A stretch of 64,000 nt of DNA from assembly GCA_037577475.1 (NCBI GenBank), contig CM075192.1, positions 9,773,908-9,837,907 of the forward strand, read 5' to 3'. The translations under genes were made by a program, and so were the position numbers. Shown piece by piece: positions 1 through 13,000 of the stretch (positions are counted from its first letter, which is position 1; each line of letters begins with the position of its first letter). Source of the stretch: Chaunax sp. Z400. Its lineage: Eukaryota; Chordata; Actinopteri; Lophiiformes; Chaunacidae. The notes beneath the pieces were generated by a model, which had not been told where the DNA came from, ran no database searches, and worked only from the letters and a program-made list of their open reading frames with translations.

Positions 1-1499
1 AATTATATTATTCAACACGGGACCATGAGGTAGTGTGAAAAACCACCTTCATCAAAAAGGTGCTACTGTAGATAGCACGGATTTTGGATGTGGATCCTTC
101 CATCAAAGCACTGTTCATCATTATCAGACGCGCTTAAAACTTAATTAGAGATGGGTCAAAGTTCTCTGATGAGTTGGCTGAGTCATTTAAAACACTGCCT
201 CATATATGAAAATCATCTACCACTCATTTCGCATGGCTTTCATTCTTCTAGTCTCCCATACAATGATTTTATATGTGATAAAACAGAGCTAAAAAAAAAA
301 GAGAACATCACTACACACATCATTCCTCATACCGCCGTACTCTTCCTCACCTGTTCAGTAGCTTTACTCCACTTTACTTCTTTACTCCGTTAGGTACAGG
401 AGCAAACTGGTTGAGAAAAGTATTCCTGATGTCTGAAGTTCAGCATCCCACTGCAAAGATCTTTTATTGCTTCAGCAGGGAACACCCTTCAGAGTTCCTA
501 CATCCCCACCTCCCGGCGCTCCACCTCCACGACAAACGTTTGTCAGTCTGACTCTCTCTCTCACACACACACACATGTATGCACACCACGCCAGCTGAAC
601 ATCAAATCCACTACACAACTCCCCACATCTCCTCCTTTGTTCGCACAGGTGTGCATTTTGTGAAACGTGATATTAAGCTTGGCAAATGTTAGGGGAAGTG
701 TGGTTTGAAATACAGCTGGTTAATAATTTACATGTTCACATTTCATGTCCCTTGGACTCTAAAGGATGTATGTTGTCCCGGTGTTATCAGGCAAAATTTT
801 ATTTAAAAATAAAGATTCTAACATAACTGCTTTTTTAATGGACCAAATGTTTATTTTTTTATTTTTTTGAGATGCTGTATTCATCCCACAGGGCGAAATT
901 CTTTCTCTGCATTTGACCCATATTTGAAATACCTCAAATAGATCTCAATTGGATTGGATTAAATTGGTCTTCCATACTTTGGGAAGACAAAACTCTTTAT
1001 TAACGATTTTTACTATGTTACCTGCTGCTCATCTCACCTGCCAGAGGCACAGGGAAGTTACAGCATGAGGAACTACTCGTGTTGTCTGCTGAGAAATACG
1101 AATGACACACTCGTGATGCAACATAAGTAAGCTGCATGAATCTGCAGCAGTCCCTCAGTCATGACGCAGATGATATTGTTACGGGTTTGCTGCCTGGCAG
1201 GTTATCATCACCTTCACTATAAAGAGGATCAGTGACACTTCTCTGTGTGACGTGATGCTCAGATGATACTGTTTCCTGGACATTTGCTGCCAACGACCAA
1301 GAAATCCCTGAGGACTTTCCAGAAAATATTCTATTTCTCGGTCTACTGTTACCGCTCACCTTAGCAACACACAGGCAGGCATAGACTATATTTGGATATG
1401 TTTACCTATTATTTATTATTAGTGTAATTTAAATACATTTCTAATGAGATTTTAAGATATTCTCTTGTGTATCTATTGAACGTTACTTTGACTTTGCCC

Positions 1500-1736
1500 C
1501 ACCTCTTAGCTTTATGTCATCTACGATTTCCTTTGTATTCTTATCCTCAATTTTAATTCTTTCAGTCATGTCTCAAATCTTGTTTGGCTTTATGGTTTTG
1601 CACCTACAGTCATCATGTTACTTTGAGTTTCCTGTCTTTGCTTTGTCTGTCAAAGGACTTTGTAAACAGTTGTTTTTAAAGGTGCTATTTGAATAAAGAT
1701 GATGATGATGATTATTATTATTATTATTATTATAAA
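1500..1736 (+). repeat. Probable LINE/SINE 3' tail ending in (GAT)n(TTA)n
   Basis: The stretch ending 'AAAGGTGCTATTTGAATAAA' followed by GAT and then TTA repeats (about 1698-1735) resembles the common 3' end of teleost retroposons, whose tails read GGTGCTATATAAATAAA before a simple repeat. The left boundary is a guess. A chance resemblance of the AATAAA-containing stretch is possible. Confidence 0.4.
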
Positions 1737-3200
1737 AGCGTTATCTATAGTCATTAATTGCTCACCTTCATGCCGATGGAAAGTCGGGTGTAGTACACAA
1801 AACATTTCTGGAGCGTTCTCCTAAACAACTGGAGAAGATGGGGACTCGTTTTAAATGTAAAAATCAACTCTTGGTCTCTTCATACCTCAGTACTCACACA
1901 ATAAACCACAACAGACACTACAAGAGGCACTTGTTGCTGCAGCTCCAGCAGAGCTCTCTCTCCTGTGTGTGATGTGATGTCTGGGTAGCAGATCAACGCT
2001 GAGGTAAGCAGAGATTGCGAGAACTGGTTGATATCATCTAATGGTCAATGTATAGGCATTCAAAGCTTGTGCAGCCACTGTGAACGGGGTAAGTGCTAAC
2101 ATTTTTAGCTTAGTGTATGTAAAGACTTTTCAAATCGATTTGGGAGTCATCTTATGTTTGTTTTTGATCGTCTCCATCTCCAAGTCTCCATCTCCAAAAA
2201 TGTTTGATGGTTGGATCGGTTGGTTTTTGGTTGATCTGTTCTGTCACTAAATGCCACAAGGCTACAATAGACACCAAGTTAAAGTCTAACTGTTGGATTC
2301 TATAAAGAGTTTATGCTTTGAAAATAAGTTGAGTCATTGTTTGACATTATGAAGTTGGTCTGACCAATAGGATTTCACACACCCCCCCCCCTTACCCACC
2401 AACACCCACCCACTCACACAAACACAGGGAGGAGCCTAATTGTGTTTTACTGGAAACATGCCCATTTACAAGATCTGGATAAAGTGACTGTCTGCTTGTC
2501 TGTGTGTCTGATCATTGCTTGATATTCTAACCTAGTGTTGTCCATTGTTATCTGGACTCTATTAATATCACAGAATTGACAAAGCATTTGCAGGAAGACA
2601 GAGCTGGGCTGTGAAAATATAGGAGCTATTTGTTAAATAACATCATGAGTGCTTCATGACACCTGGCTGACAGTCCTGGAAATACACATCGATTAAAATC
2701 TGAACATAAGCCAACAATTACTGGTTGTTTTAACATATTTAACCTGTGATGAGGTTTTGGTCCCCGAAACATTGATTTCTCAGGAATTGAGAGACCAGAT
2801 TGAAAGGTCATTTTTTGTAGTGCTTGTATTATTGTTTTTTAATTGGTGTGAATGCTGAAGCCAACTTATGTTCTTCTACAAAAGAAAATTCTTTATTTTT
2901 ATTATAGGCCTACTTATTTTTATTATTCTTCCGCAAGATTTTCAGCCCTTAACTACTTCAACATAGTTCAGCGTAGAAACTTCATTCAAAGTTCAAAAGC
3001 ACACAATAAAAATACTAAAATATCCTGGAGTATTAAGGTACTGTACTGTATTGTTTTCTAACTCCCCCTCAAGCAATAACGGTAACAAGTATGATCACAT
3101 TTACCATTTATCTCATAGATTAATGTGAAAAAAAAAATTATAAATACAATAAATGAAGCATACGGATCTCCTCTGGTGACATTGGAAAAAAAAATAAAAA

Positions 3201-3287
3201 TAATGCGTGGCCAGGAGATACTAACTCGCGGCCACGAGATAAATAATGCGCGGCCACGAGATAATTAATGCGCGGCCACGAGATAAC
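3201..3287. repeat. 22-bp tandem repeat with GGCCACGAGATAA core
   Basis: Four units start at 3201, 3222, 3244 and 3266. The last three share the core CGCGGCCACGAGATAA; the first is diverged (GCGTGGCCAGGAGATA). The core contains the palindrome CGCGGCC/CTCGTGGCCACGAG-like half. Similar short tandem units occur widely in fish genomes. No coding potential is evident. Confidence 0.75.
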
Positions 3288-4945
3288 GAGCCAGATTCAC
3301 TCCATAAGGCCATGTTACAGCTAAATATAAAGAACATCCTGTGTAATAGGTGCTGTTGTATTTTCCTTTACAGGTTTTGTTAAATTTAAATATGAAGTGC
3401 GCACAACGAGGAAATGGCCTCTTTATATCACAGAGAGAATGCGTTTTATCACCACTCCAGTGTTTCAATTTGGTTACTGCTGCATTGAAATTAGTGTGTA
3501 ATTATCATCCAGAGTGGAGGTAGTGTTTCAACAATGCTCTACATCCTCTGTACTCGGTGCCGCAGTCTGTGTGCGTTGTGTGCATGTTGGAGACGCAGAG
3601 TGAGTGCGCGGCCCGCATGTTGGGCTGCGAACGGAGCAGGTGTAGCGCAGCAAATACACAGTTTGATCACATCGTGCAGGTGTCAAATAAAGTAACAAGT
3701 TGGCAAGAACACAGCAAAGTGGCTAAAGCAACAATGAACAGTGACTGCAGGGAGAAGCAAGGGTTTTTAAGACTATTAAAAAATGTATTTAGCAAACTGT
3801 GGATCTGAAAATTTAATTAGTCAGATTCAGTGTTAGAATAATAAACAAGTGCGGACATAGAGGCACAAGAAAAATGATGCAATTTTAGCATACTTTGCAC
3901 ATCAGATACCATCAAGCCTCCATAGCTAAACAAGGGATTTGACTCCTTTTTAAAGAGAATTATTCCCTTCTGTGACTGAAAATTATACAGCAATTTTATA
4001 TTTCATGCCAGATTTTGGGTTTTTGGTTTGTGCCCTTTATGGACTAAACCTGGCTTTGGTCATGTGTTCAATGATGCAGAACTGCCTGGGCGTGACACCC
4101 AATGAGAACCATTTAATCTACAAAAATGGTATCTACTTATATCATAAGAGTTTCATTTTTTTTAGAGAAATTATGACTTTAATTTTTCTTATAATGACAA
4201 ACCTTTGCTGTCTACATTTTCACTCTTCAAGGTACCAGTACCTTTGTTTAAGTCAGAGGTTTTGTTTCTGTTTTAATTAATTAATTAACGATGAAGAGGT
4301 GTAATAACTCTTTCTGCCAGCAGAGAGGGGGTCATGCACCACCTGATTCAGGTGTTATTACCTGTTGTCTGTTAATGATTGATTATAGATTGAAAAAAGG
4401 AGAGGCTTCCATTGGAGCTGATGGACCCTGAGGTAGGCGGTTCCATGGTGAAAGGTGCTTCATGTTGCAGCCATAGCTTGAAGATGAGGCTCGATGTGAG
4501 AGTCAGAGAGTTTATTCTTGTGTTTCCAGTTGGATCCCACACTCATGTAAAAGAATGAATGTATGGTGAAAACTTGTTTTACTGGAAATTGATGTATTGT
4601 GGTGTGGATTTAAAAAAAGGGCTCCTAAGCATGGCTGTCTATGTGAGATTTACTGGTGGTCAGATGAGCTTTGTGATAACAAATAGCTAACTAATGAAGA
4701 GAGGGTGGAAGACAGGCAGGCAAGGAAGAGAAAGAAGATGGACTGGTTTTAAAGGAATGATTGGTATGGGGACGTAGACAGACAGACGTAGGTGAAGGAA
4801 GGATAGAGAGCACACTTCACAGTTTGGGCAAACCGTTTAATAAAGTAAAGTCAAATAATTGATTGACAGAGCTCGACAGCCAACGGTCAGGGAGGAGGGA
4901 AGAAGACGGACAAGACAGAATATTGGTCGTACTGGCGAGTCAGTC

Positions 4946-6367
4946 ATGGGGAATGGTGGTAAGTGAGTCTCTTAGCTTTCAACCCTGTTTACACTGACTG
5001 TGACGCACAACTTTCAAGAAATAGCTCCTAAGATTTCAAATTCTTTTATGCACATTCAGTGTCTTTTTTAATATTTGTTGCTTGTGTGACATTTCACACA
5101 GTCGTTGAGCTCTGCTTGAGTCCTGTAACAGTGTATTTTATTCTCATTGTGTTGGCTAGTAACATAAAACTTTCAGAATAAGAGAAGAGTCACTTATAAC
5201 AGGAACTTAAATTTACAAGGTTGCATAAAGCGTTCTCTATCTGCTGCTGCTGCTGAGAGGAAAGTCTGATGTCATAAAAAACTTCCGCTTCGTTCTGTCA
5301 TGTGCCAGAGCTTGAAATTTCAGTTTCTCTTTACGAATTGCTTTAAGGCAGAACCGGCATCTTTCCCAGAGGAGTTCCAAATCTAATTTCATCAGAGCAA
5401 ATATTTATTAATGAGAAACATGTTTTGATCAGCTTAGGCCCAGGCAGCCAAATAGAATAGTATATTGAGTTGGTGATCATTTATTTCAGGACTATAATAC
5501 CTTATAAAATTGAAAAAAAGAACCTTTTGTCATTCTGGCTTGTTTATCATTTTCATACGTGGAATTCTATCTGTGAAAATGTGTTCATCTATGGCTGTAA
5601 TCTAATGACCTCACTGTACTTGCAGAGAGCAGGGTGAACTCGACAGCAGTGGGGATCGCTGTGGGCTTTGGGATCCTGGCCATCCTCTTCACCATTGCTA
5701 TCGTACAATTCTGCTGCAAGTATAAATGCAAAAAGTGCAAAAAGTGCTGTAAGAAAAAAAGTGAGTGGAGATTTAATGAGGCACCAAATTAGAAAACAAC
5801 AACAACAAAACGTTCTATTTTATCTCTAGTAGTTTTGAGCCATACACATAGGTTTGATTTTATTTGCCCAGGTTTCATGTGTGTGTCTGACCCCCCAATA
5901 AAATGGAGTGAATAGAATTTTTCATACACAGCATTGAAAAATCACATGTAAGAAATCCAAAGGCAACATCTCATGGACCTGTTTACTGAATCCAAAGACT
6001 TCTGCACAGTCTGTATAAAAACTGTTGTTGTGAGGTGTGAGTTATCAACTGTAATGCTAACAATCCAGAGTTTGTGCAAAGTTTTAAAAAGTTATATTAA
6101 AGGCCTGCAAACATTAAGACTACATTATGATGACTCTGTACATTCATACAGAAATGCATATCTCTTTTTAATTCCTCTGCAGAGCCATCAGTGAAAGACA
6201 AAGTGCTCACGTGAGTGTGTTTCTCCTTACAGGTCTTTTAAATACATACTTTATTTCCTCATAATCACTGTATGGGTAAGCGTGGTGTGTTTGATGTCTC
6301 TCTCTACAGCAAAGTCGGCTTAAAGATGTCTCCTCCCCCCTTCTCCATCAGCAGCGTCATTAAATGA
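4946..6367 (+). CDS. Small Lys/Cys-rich single-pass membrane protein (smim35-like by position)
   Basis: Coding exons are 4946-4958, 5626-5760, 6183-6210 and 6310-6367. All have GT-AG borders and the phases join without a break to give 77 residues. The start MGNGESRVNSTAVG is followed by one hydrophobic segment (about residues 13-32, ending FTIAIVQ). Next comes a strongly basic, cysteine-rich stretch, FCCKYKCKKCKKCCKKKK, then a short tail ending SPPPFSISSVIK. No cleavable signal peptide is evident. The basic side after the membrane segment predicts a cytosolic C-terminus, with the clustered cysteines next to the membrane possible palmitoylation sites. The gene lies beyond il10ra and converges on it, which is where human SMIM35 lies in matching relative orientation. 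I cannot confirm SMIM35 homology from sequence memory, so the symbol is left empty. Function is unknown. Gly-2 is present after Met, but residue 6 is Ser-Arg rather than a classic myristoylation context. Confidence 0.72.
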
Positions 6368-6658
6368 CAACTCGATGTCAGTTGAACTTGTCATCCAAAA
6401 ATGACGAGTCACACTCTCCCTCGTCACCTTCCTACACATCACATCTTGTTCTCATCATATGTATTATCTGCCCCTACTTGTACTTTGCTGCTCTAATGAA
6501 TGTGTGTTTAAACAAGTATACAGAAGAAGGAATTAGCCATGTTATTAAATTGTTTGAGGCCATGCTTTTAAAATACACCACCGCCTCATGGTCGACTTTG
6601 ATTTTGAGCAGCAAGAGACCTTTTTGTCTTGAAACTTTGCAGACACTTGTATTTTAAT

Positions 6659-6790
6659 GGCATTTACATCCATCTATGTATTCAAAGTTGTATTTTTATG
6701 CCATTTACACCCATCTATGTATTCAAAGTTGTATTTTTATGCCATTTACATCCATCTATGTATTCAAAGTTGTACTGTTATACCATTTCA
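6659..6790. repeat. 41-bp tandem repeat, about 3 copies
   Basis: The unit beginning CATTTACATCCATCTATGTA recurs at 6661, 6702 and 6743, an exact period of 41 bp, with the last copy decaying near 6785. It lies about 300 bp past the stop of the small gene, so it may be in that gene's 3' UTR. The open frame across it is a by-product of the repeat. Confidence 0.9.
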
Positions 6791-6910
6791 ATGCCTTGTG
6801 AAACAAAGACATTGAAAATGATGTTGAATACATGCAATTTAATTTACCTGTTTTTGCTTTGAGTCATGAGAACTGCCTCAAGTTTGATATTTTGTGGCTA
6901 CAAAGTTGAG

Positions 6911-7076
<166 letters not shown>

Positions 7077-7849
7077 CCACAGAAAAACAAATGCATCATT
7101 CCTGCTGCTGATGAGAAGAAGGTTTGAGGTGAAGGCACAATATCAGATCATGTTTTCTTTTAAGCTGCAGGTGACTAAGATCACCACAACCTTTTTCTCT
7201 GTATCTTACCCCTGCCATGTTTCCAACCATGTCTAATTGTTTATTCGTTTGTTTGTTTGCCTGGTACCAGGGTACACAACAATTACTGAGCCGATTGTCC
7301 ACTAAACAACTGGTGCAGTTCCAGGAAATTTTGCGACTTTCCTCTTTCAGATTTCTTACATTTACCGTGACACAACTGATCTTTATTAAAGCTGGAAAAC
7401 TATAACTGTTACCTGTCAAACTATAGTCTGTGTAACTGTAATTTAGCAGTTACACTGACTAAAAACACAGGTAAAAACACAATATCCACAATATCCACAA
7501 CACAATATCCAATGTCCACTATTTACAATGTACTATGTTTTAAGACAAATAAATCATTTATGATATCAGACCTGCTCCTCTTTTCTTTTCTTTTTTTCTA
7601 TTAAGAGCTACAAATGTGTAGGATATTTGGGTTTTGTCAGAGGTCTGGATTCTATGGAGCATCACTTTAATATGATATTAGCTGCCTACCATAAGGACAA
7701 CAAATGTCAGTTTTTCTATTCAGTCATAAACAGCCATAACCTAAATGTGCACAAGACAAAATAGGGTTTATAAAGCTTTTCATGCCTCTGCAATAGCGAC
7801 ACAGCTGGTGCATCATGTTTTTGGGTTGTTTGTCCGTCAGTAGGTTGGT

Positions 7850-8170
7850 GCATTTTAGTCACATTAACATAATGTTGGTGGGATTTCTGCAAACGTTATA
7901 TATAAGTCATCTTGGTGGTCAAAGGTCAAGGGAACTGTGACCTCACAAAAACACATTTTTGACAACAACCCAAGAGTTCATATACTAATTCTGAGAAATT
8001 TGACACAAATGATGACATTTAAATTTAAAAGGTCAAAGGTCAACTTCACTGTGGCATAATGTTGTCTTTTCATGTAATTATTCAACAACATAACTCAGGA
8101 ACAGAGGGGCAGATTGTGACCACATTTCACATTTGATCAGATACTGAATGGATGACACTAGAATGAAATA
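7850..8170. repeat. Dispersed teleost repeat with two DR1 motifs
   Basis: The text resembles a very common fish interspersed repeat containing 'GGTCAAGG..ACTGTGACCTCAC' and 'AAGGTCAACTTCACTGTG'. It carries TGGTCAAAGGTCA (7916-7928) and a perfect AGGTCAAAGGTCA (8030-8042), the consensus DR1 site for HNF4 and RXR heterodimers. Element boundaries are approximate. Confidence 0.6.
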
Positions 8171-9935
8171 GTTCTCATTCTATAGACCTTATGTGCTGCC
8201 AGGGTGAATATGTGTGTGAAGCATCCACATCTTTGGATTTGTACCTTCTTTGCAGCAACATCCATATTTGAAGCATCGTCCACCACAAGCTCGTTCCTTT
8301 TTCCTCCGTACTGAGCTTCAGAGTGACTGGATCATACGTGTCAGTATAATGAGTCCGTCTGACCGAAAGAAATACAAAAAGAAAAGAAAATAATTTTAAG
8401 AAATAAAAAATAAAATATTATCTGGAGAGACATGGATGTAAACCCAATCTTGACTATTTGGCAGAGGCATGCTACTGTGAGGCGGTAATGCCAATTCATT
8501 TATGTAATAGAAATTATTTTAGATGAGTTCAGGCTCATGTCTCTGTTTGTTGATGCTATAACTCACAACACAGAAGAGTAAACGATCCACAAAGTTTAGA
8601 AACTTTTCTCCATATTTCTTTCTCTGTAATCTAATTGGAGATTAAAGATACACTTTTTATTCCACAGAATATAAAAAACTTAAGTTTATTCTGTTGTCAC
8701 AATGCCTCGGTCATGACAAGGCAAATTCAAGCCAGTCAGTCAAAGATAAGAAGATATTTTTATGCCTGGTACTACAGTATAAAACACTTTCTGTAAAGTT
8801 GTAAATCTCCACAAAATTTCTAACACCTTCTTTAAATTTAATGGAAATAACTTTGTGTTTGTCCAACCAAACACAAAGTGGTGAGAAAACAACGTTGACC
8901 TGCATTTAGTGATCCTCAGTAGACATGTGTAGACTTTGCATTTCAAAGAAGAATCTTCAGGATTAACCAAACATTGTCTCAGTATGTCACATGATTTTCT
9001 ACCATTTACATGAATCTGCTTCACCCTGATAAAGATTTATAGAAGATTCAGAGATGAATCTGAAAATTCATTTTCTCTTTGCTGTCAGTGTGAAGTGAGA
9101 TTTCTTTTAAACTGAGTGGAAGTCTGAGAGAGGAAGTGTCTCTCAGTTTCGAAGTCCAAAACCGCTTTTCTGGTTCCTGTGCAGAATTTGCACACGGGGA
9201 TCCCAAGTATAGTTACATGATATGTAATGTTTGTTGTCCATAATCACTGTTTCGTTTCAGAGTTTACCTTGTGTTTTGTGTTTGTCTGTGAGTCATGGTT
9301 TCTGAAATTAACGTGACTTGCTGGGGGTTTTCCAGTTTCTTTATATCACATGTTGAACAGCATAGATACACAAATCCACAGTATCACATAGATAACATCT
9401 ATTAAATATCTTAAATAGGTTGGCCTGGAGTTCACTCTTTAAGGCATATGAATGTAAATTACAGAGGCACAGAACATGAAAACATTTCGTGTTCATCATT
9501 GAAATGTCAAAATATTAGCTCCTCATTAGCCTTTTCGACACACATTGATATTGCAAATGTTTGTGGAGTGATCATATTAAAACGTGACCTGACAACATTA
9601 ATGGAAAGAGAACATGTGTGTTTTCAAAGCTAATCACAAGCGTTTGTCAAAACTTTTCATAATCTTTGGGGGTGGATTACTGCTGTAGGGTGTCATTGTT
9701 GGCAGAGGTGAGAAACAGGAAAAAATCGCAAAATGTCCAAAAGCATGTAACTGTCAACCCGTTTCTCTGCATCAGTTTCGCTTCCGGCATACTAAATAAC
9801 CTGTTTCCTGTTCAACAACAGCATGCTTACAGTTTTCTACTCCTCAAATACAAACGTGTAGCTACTACAACAAGGAGTCATGTGGAAAACGGGACTGCAC
9901 TGCTCCAGTGAAGCTCTTTACAAACAGCTAAAACT

Positions 9936-9966
9936 CATGTCAGCCTACCTGATGTAGGCTGACATG
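9936..9966. other. Perfect 13-bp stem-loop in the il10ra 3' flank
   Basis: CATGTCAGCCTAC (9936-9948) is followed by a 5-nt loop and its exact reverse complement (9954-9966). It lies 55 bp beyond the il10ra stop codon on the transcribed (minus) side, so it would form a hairpin in the 3' UTR of il10ra mRNA. Two more GCTGACA copies follow on the plus strand, to 9982. Confidence 0.85.
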
Positions 9967-10020
9967 GCTGACAAGGCTGACAATGATTTTACAAATAGCA
10001 TTGTTACATTCCACAGTGTG

Positions 10021-13000
10021 TCAGTCATTTGTCAGTTGTACGTCACAGAGAGAGACAGACATGTTGTTCATGTTAAAGTCCTGCTCGCCTTCCACTAGTG
10101 GCAGCTGTGTCAAGGCTGTAAGCTGAGGGAAAGTCTCCCCCAGTTGTATAAAAGGTATTTCCATTTGTGTTTCCTCAGAATAAGTTGAATGTGGAATTCC
10201 TTTGTAAGAGTCAAAATCACATCTGTTTCTCTGCAGTCCATTCTCAATACACGTAGCTCTGCACTGTTTGATAACACCTGATCCATAAAGGCCTTGTTCA
10301 AGGCACCAGTTGCACTGACCTGCTCCTGAGCAGATACACCGTTGAGGCCCAGCCCTGTAGCCGGTGACCACTTTGGCCAACACTGATTCACGGAGCCTCT
10401 GTTTAAACCCCTCATCATCGTCATAGACTTGAATGTGTACAGAGGAGGGGCTCTGGCTACGGTAGCTACCCCCAGCGACAGCCTCCTTTAGAGACCCACT
10501 GTCGTGTCCGTTCAGATTCATGGAAGAAGAATGAAGCCGGCAGTCCACCCCGCTATCCTCCGTCTTCTTAGCTATGTCGATGACAGTGCTCTCTTCCTGC
10601 AGGGGGAAATCTGTCTGGCTGATAGCAGAGCTCTCTGGTCCTCCTAAGCTCCCATGGCCGCTGTCCTCTTGCCTCATAGGAGGACTTTCTCTGCTGTTTT
10701 TGGTAGAATTGGACTCCATGCCGACGCCACTGTCCAAGCTTGTCCTCCTGTTCTCCTCTCCATCGCCCTCTGTTACTGTAACATGGGCCATTGTGTCTTT
10801 GGCACAGTTTCTCACCTCTGTGCTGTAACTAGACAGGAACCAGACTTTGTCTGTCACAACCTCTGGAGGCTCGTCTTCAACAGAGAGTGGAAACCAGCCA
10901 CTTATTGGGGATTTCTGAGATGAGAAAAGAAGACGTTGTTATATTTATCCATTATTTTATTCAGTCTCTTTTAGGAACAAAGTTGTTTATGACCAACTGA
11001 ACCATCTTAGCAAGACAATAAAATAATCAAGGGAATATTTACAAATTTGTGATCTCATTTTGCTTCTTTCTAATCTGCTTTACAACATTTGGTAACAGTA
11101 GTTATTGGTTTTCCACACTACTGACTGTACAAATTTGTTTAACTGTATTTCTGTAATTTATGCACTCACTAATAAAACAGGTGTTTCCTCTGGACGTCTC
11201 AGGTAACATAGGAGGATGATTGCCGTGATTGTAACAAAGGCCAGCACACCCAGACTAGACAGGGATGTCACAGCAATTATGAACCATTCTGGAAAGAACA
11301 AAAACAGGAAAAAGGAGTTATAGGTGAAAGTCTGTCCCCAACTGCCATAGATTTAAACCTGCAACATATTACAACACGATTCTCCATTCTCACCAGGCTT
11401 AGATAGTTTGACAGTTTAGGGAATATCTGCTTCCTTGCCAAGATTTAGATGAGATGACTACACAGGAAAGTCTAATTCCTGTACTGTAAATATGAAGGTA
11501 TGGCCAGCAGCTGGTTAGCTTTGCTTAGCGCAAAGATTAGAAATGGAGTAACAAAAGACAGTTGTATGGGACATCATATGTTTGATTGAACAAATGAAAT
11601 GTAGCATATAAATTACCAAGCTTTGGAGGAGCTGGCAGGTGTTGACCTTTAAAATGAGCCAGGCTATAGCTGTTTCCCCTTATTTTATACTAAAGCTAAA
11701 CTCATTTTCTGATGGCTGGTATATTTCTTATATTCTTATTTTTTGAACATAAGCCATTTTGAACCGTTTTTGTCAATTACAGATAAATTATATGACAGTT
11801 TACCATGAAACTGTGAGGAAGGATGGGCCATGTGCCATGAAAGAAATCAAATGTTGGACTAGATTTGGATAAAGGGGCAGATCCATGAATTTCTGGCACT
11901 TCCCTTAACAATACAAGGATAAGCCTTTTTCAGAATTTTTGTCAATTACACATAAACCACTTCATGGATTTGGGGAAGAGTAGGGCATATTTCTCAAAGA
12001 TGGAATCTTTGAATTTTGGAGTAGGCAGGGCAGACCTTTTGATGGTCCACATGTTTTTTAAATTTTTTTTAAATTTGATTAGGGTTTAATATAATTTTAA
12101 AAGGACTGTTGGGTCTTGGCAGAGATATCCAATCTATTGAGGGTCCTTCTAATGAAATAGCATTTTATTTGAAATTACAATGCCTTTGTTACGCAAATAC
12201 ATATCTTTTTATTTATTAAATCTTAACTACACTAACTCTGATTGCTGTCTCCTATTTGTGCATCATTATTTCTTACCTTGCTCTGGTAGCTGCAGACACT
12301 GTTTAGTGGACACACTGCTGGCAAAGCGCGCTCCATTGCCCTCTACCTTGACACTGACACAGTAATCTCTCCCCCAGTGGAGAGAACTGAAAGTCTTAGT
12401 CCACTGATCCTCCTCCACATCTTTCAGGTATGCTGTGATATTCTGTGGCGTGAAAGTCAAAATGTCAATGCAGTTCAAGGCATTGTGTAGTGTAGACATC
12501 ATTGTTCAATGTAGCCTCAGATGTGTAAGGTTCAGAAAGCATGTGTGAAAAGTATAAAATATTAATATCATTTTATTGGACCATTCAGCTAATGTAGGCC
12601 CAATCAAGTAAAACGAAAATTAGAAATATATTCATATACACGATTGCAAAGTTTGACTTATAAATAAAAAATCAGCTAATTGTTTTCTTTCACATAATCA
12701 AAAAACAGTGTCCATCTATTGTGTTTTTAAAGACCTGCCAATCAGTTGTGTCACAATTAGTGAAAGGGTTGTTGGAAAGGGTTGGTGTTGTCTTTCATTA
12801 TTCCATGTAATGTGCCTTAAAACCTGATTCTCATGCCCACCTTATCATCGTGTCCTTTCTCCTGTAGGTAGATGGTGTAGATGGGCCCATAAGGAAAGAG
12901 TTTTTTCAGAATGGGCTTTTGGTGAACATACACTGTTAGTGTGCTGGATGTAACCCACAAAGTGAATGAGGGTGGCTGCAACTCACCTATAGGAACACAG

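Larger units (their letters stand above)
1..4945. other. Intergenic DNA left of the smim35-like gene
   Basis: I see no convincing coding exon here. By analogy with the human locus, tmprss4 would be expected on the minus strand, but no protease, SRCR or LDL-receptor class A motif is visible in any short reading frame. Visible content: a probable retroposon 3' tail ending in a trinucleotide microsatellite near 1735, a run of 10 C near 2383, and a 22-bp tandem repeat at 3201-3287. The segment just before 4946 presumably carries the promoter and 5' UTR of the small gene, but I cannot place its transcription start. Confidence 0.5.

Noticed and set aside
4340..4375. Short palindrome CACCTGATTCAGGTG flanked by GGTGTAATAAC/GTTATTACC
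   Set aside because: Arms are only 7-10 bp with mismatches; too weak to call an element or a regulatory structure.
1..4945. Expected tmprss4 on the minus strand
   Set aside because: Predicted from human synteny, but no catalytic or module motifs are visible, so either it lies outside the window or the order differs.
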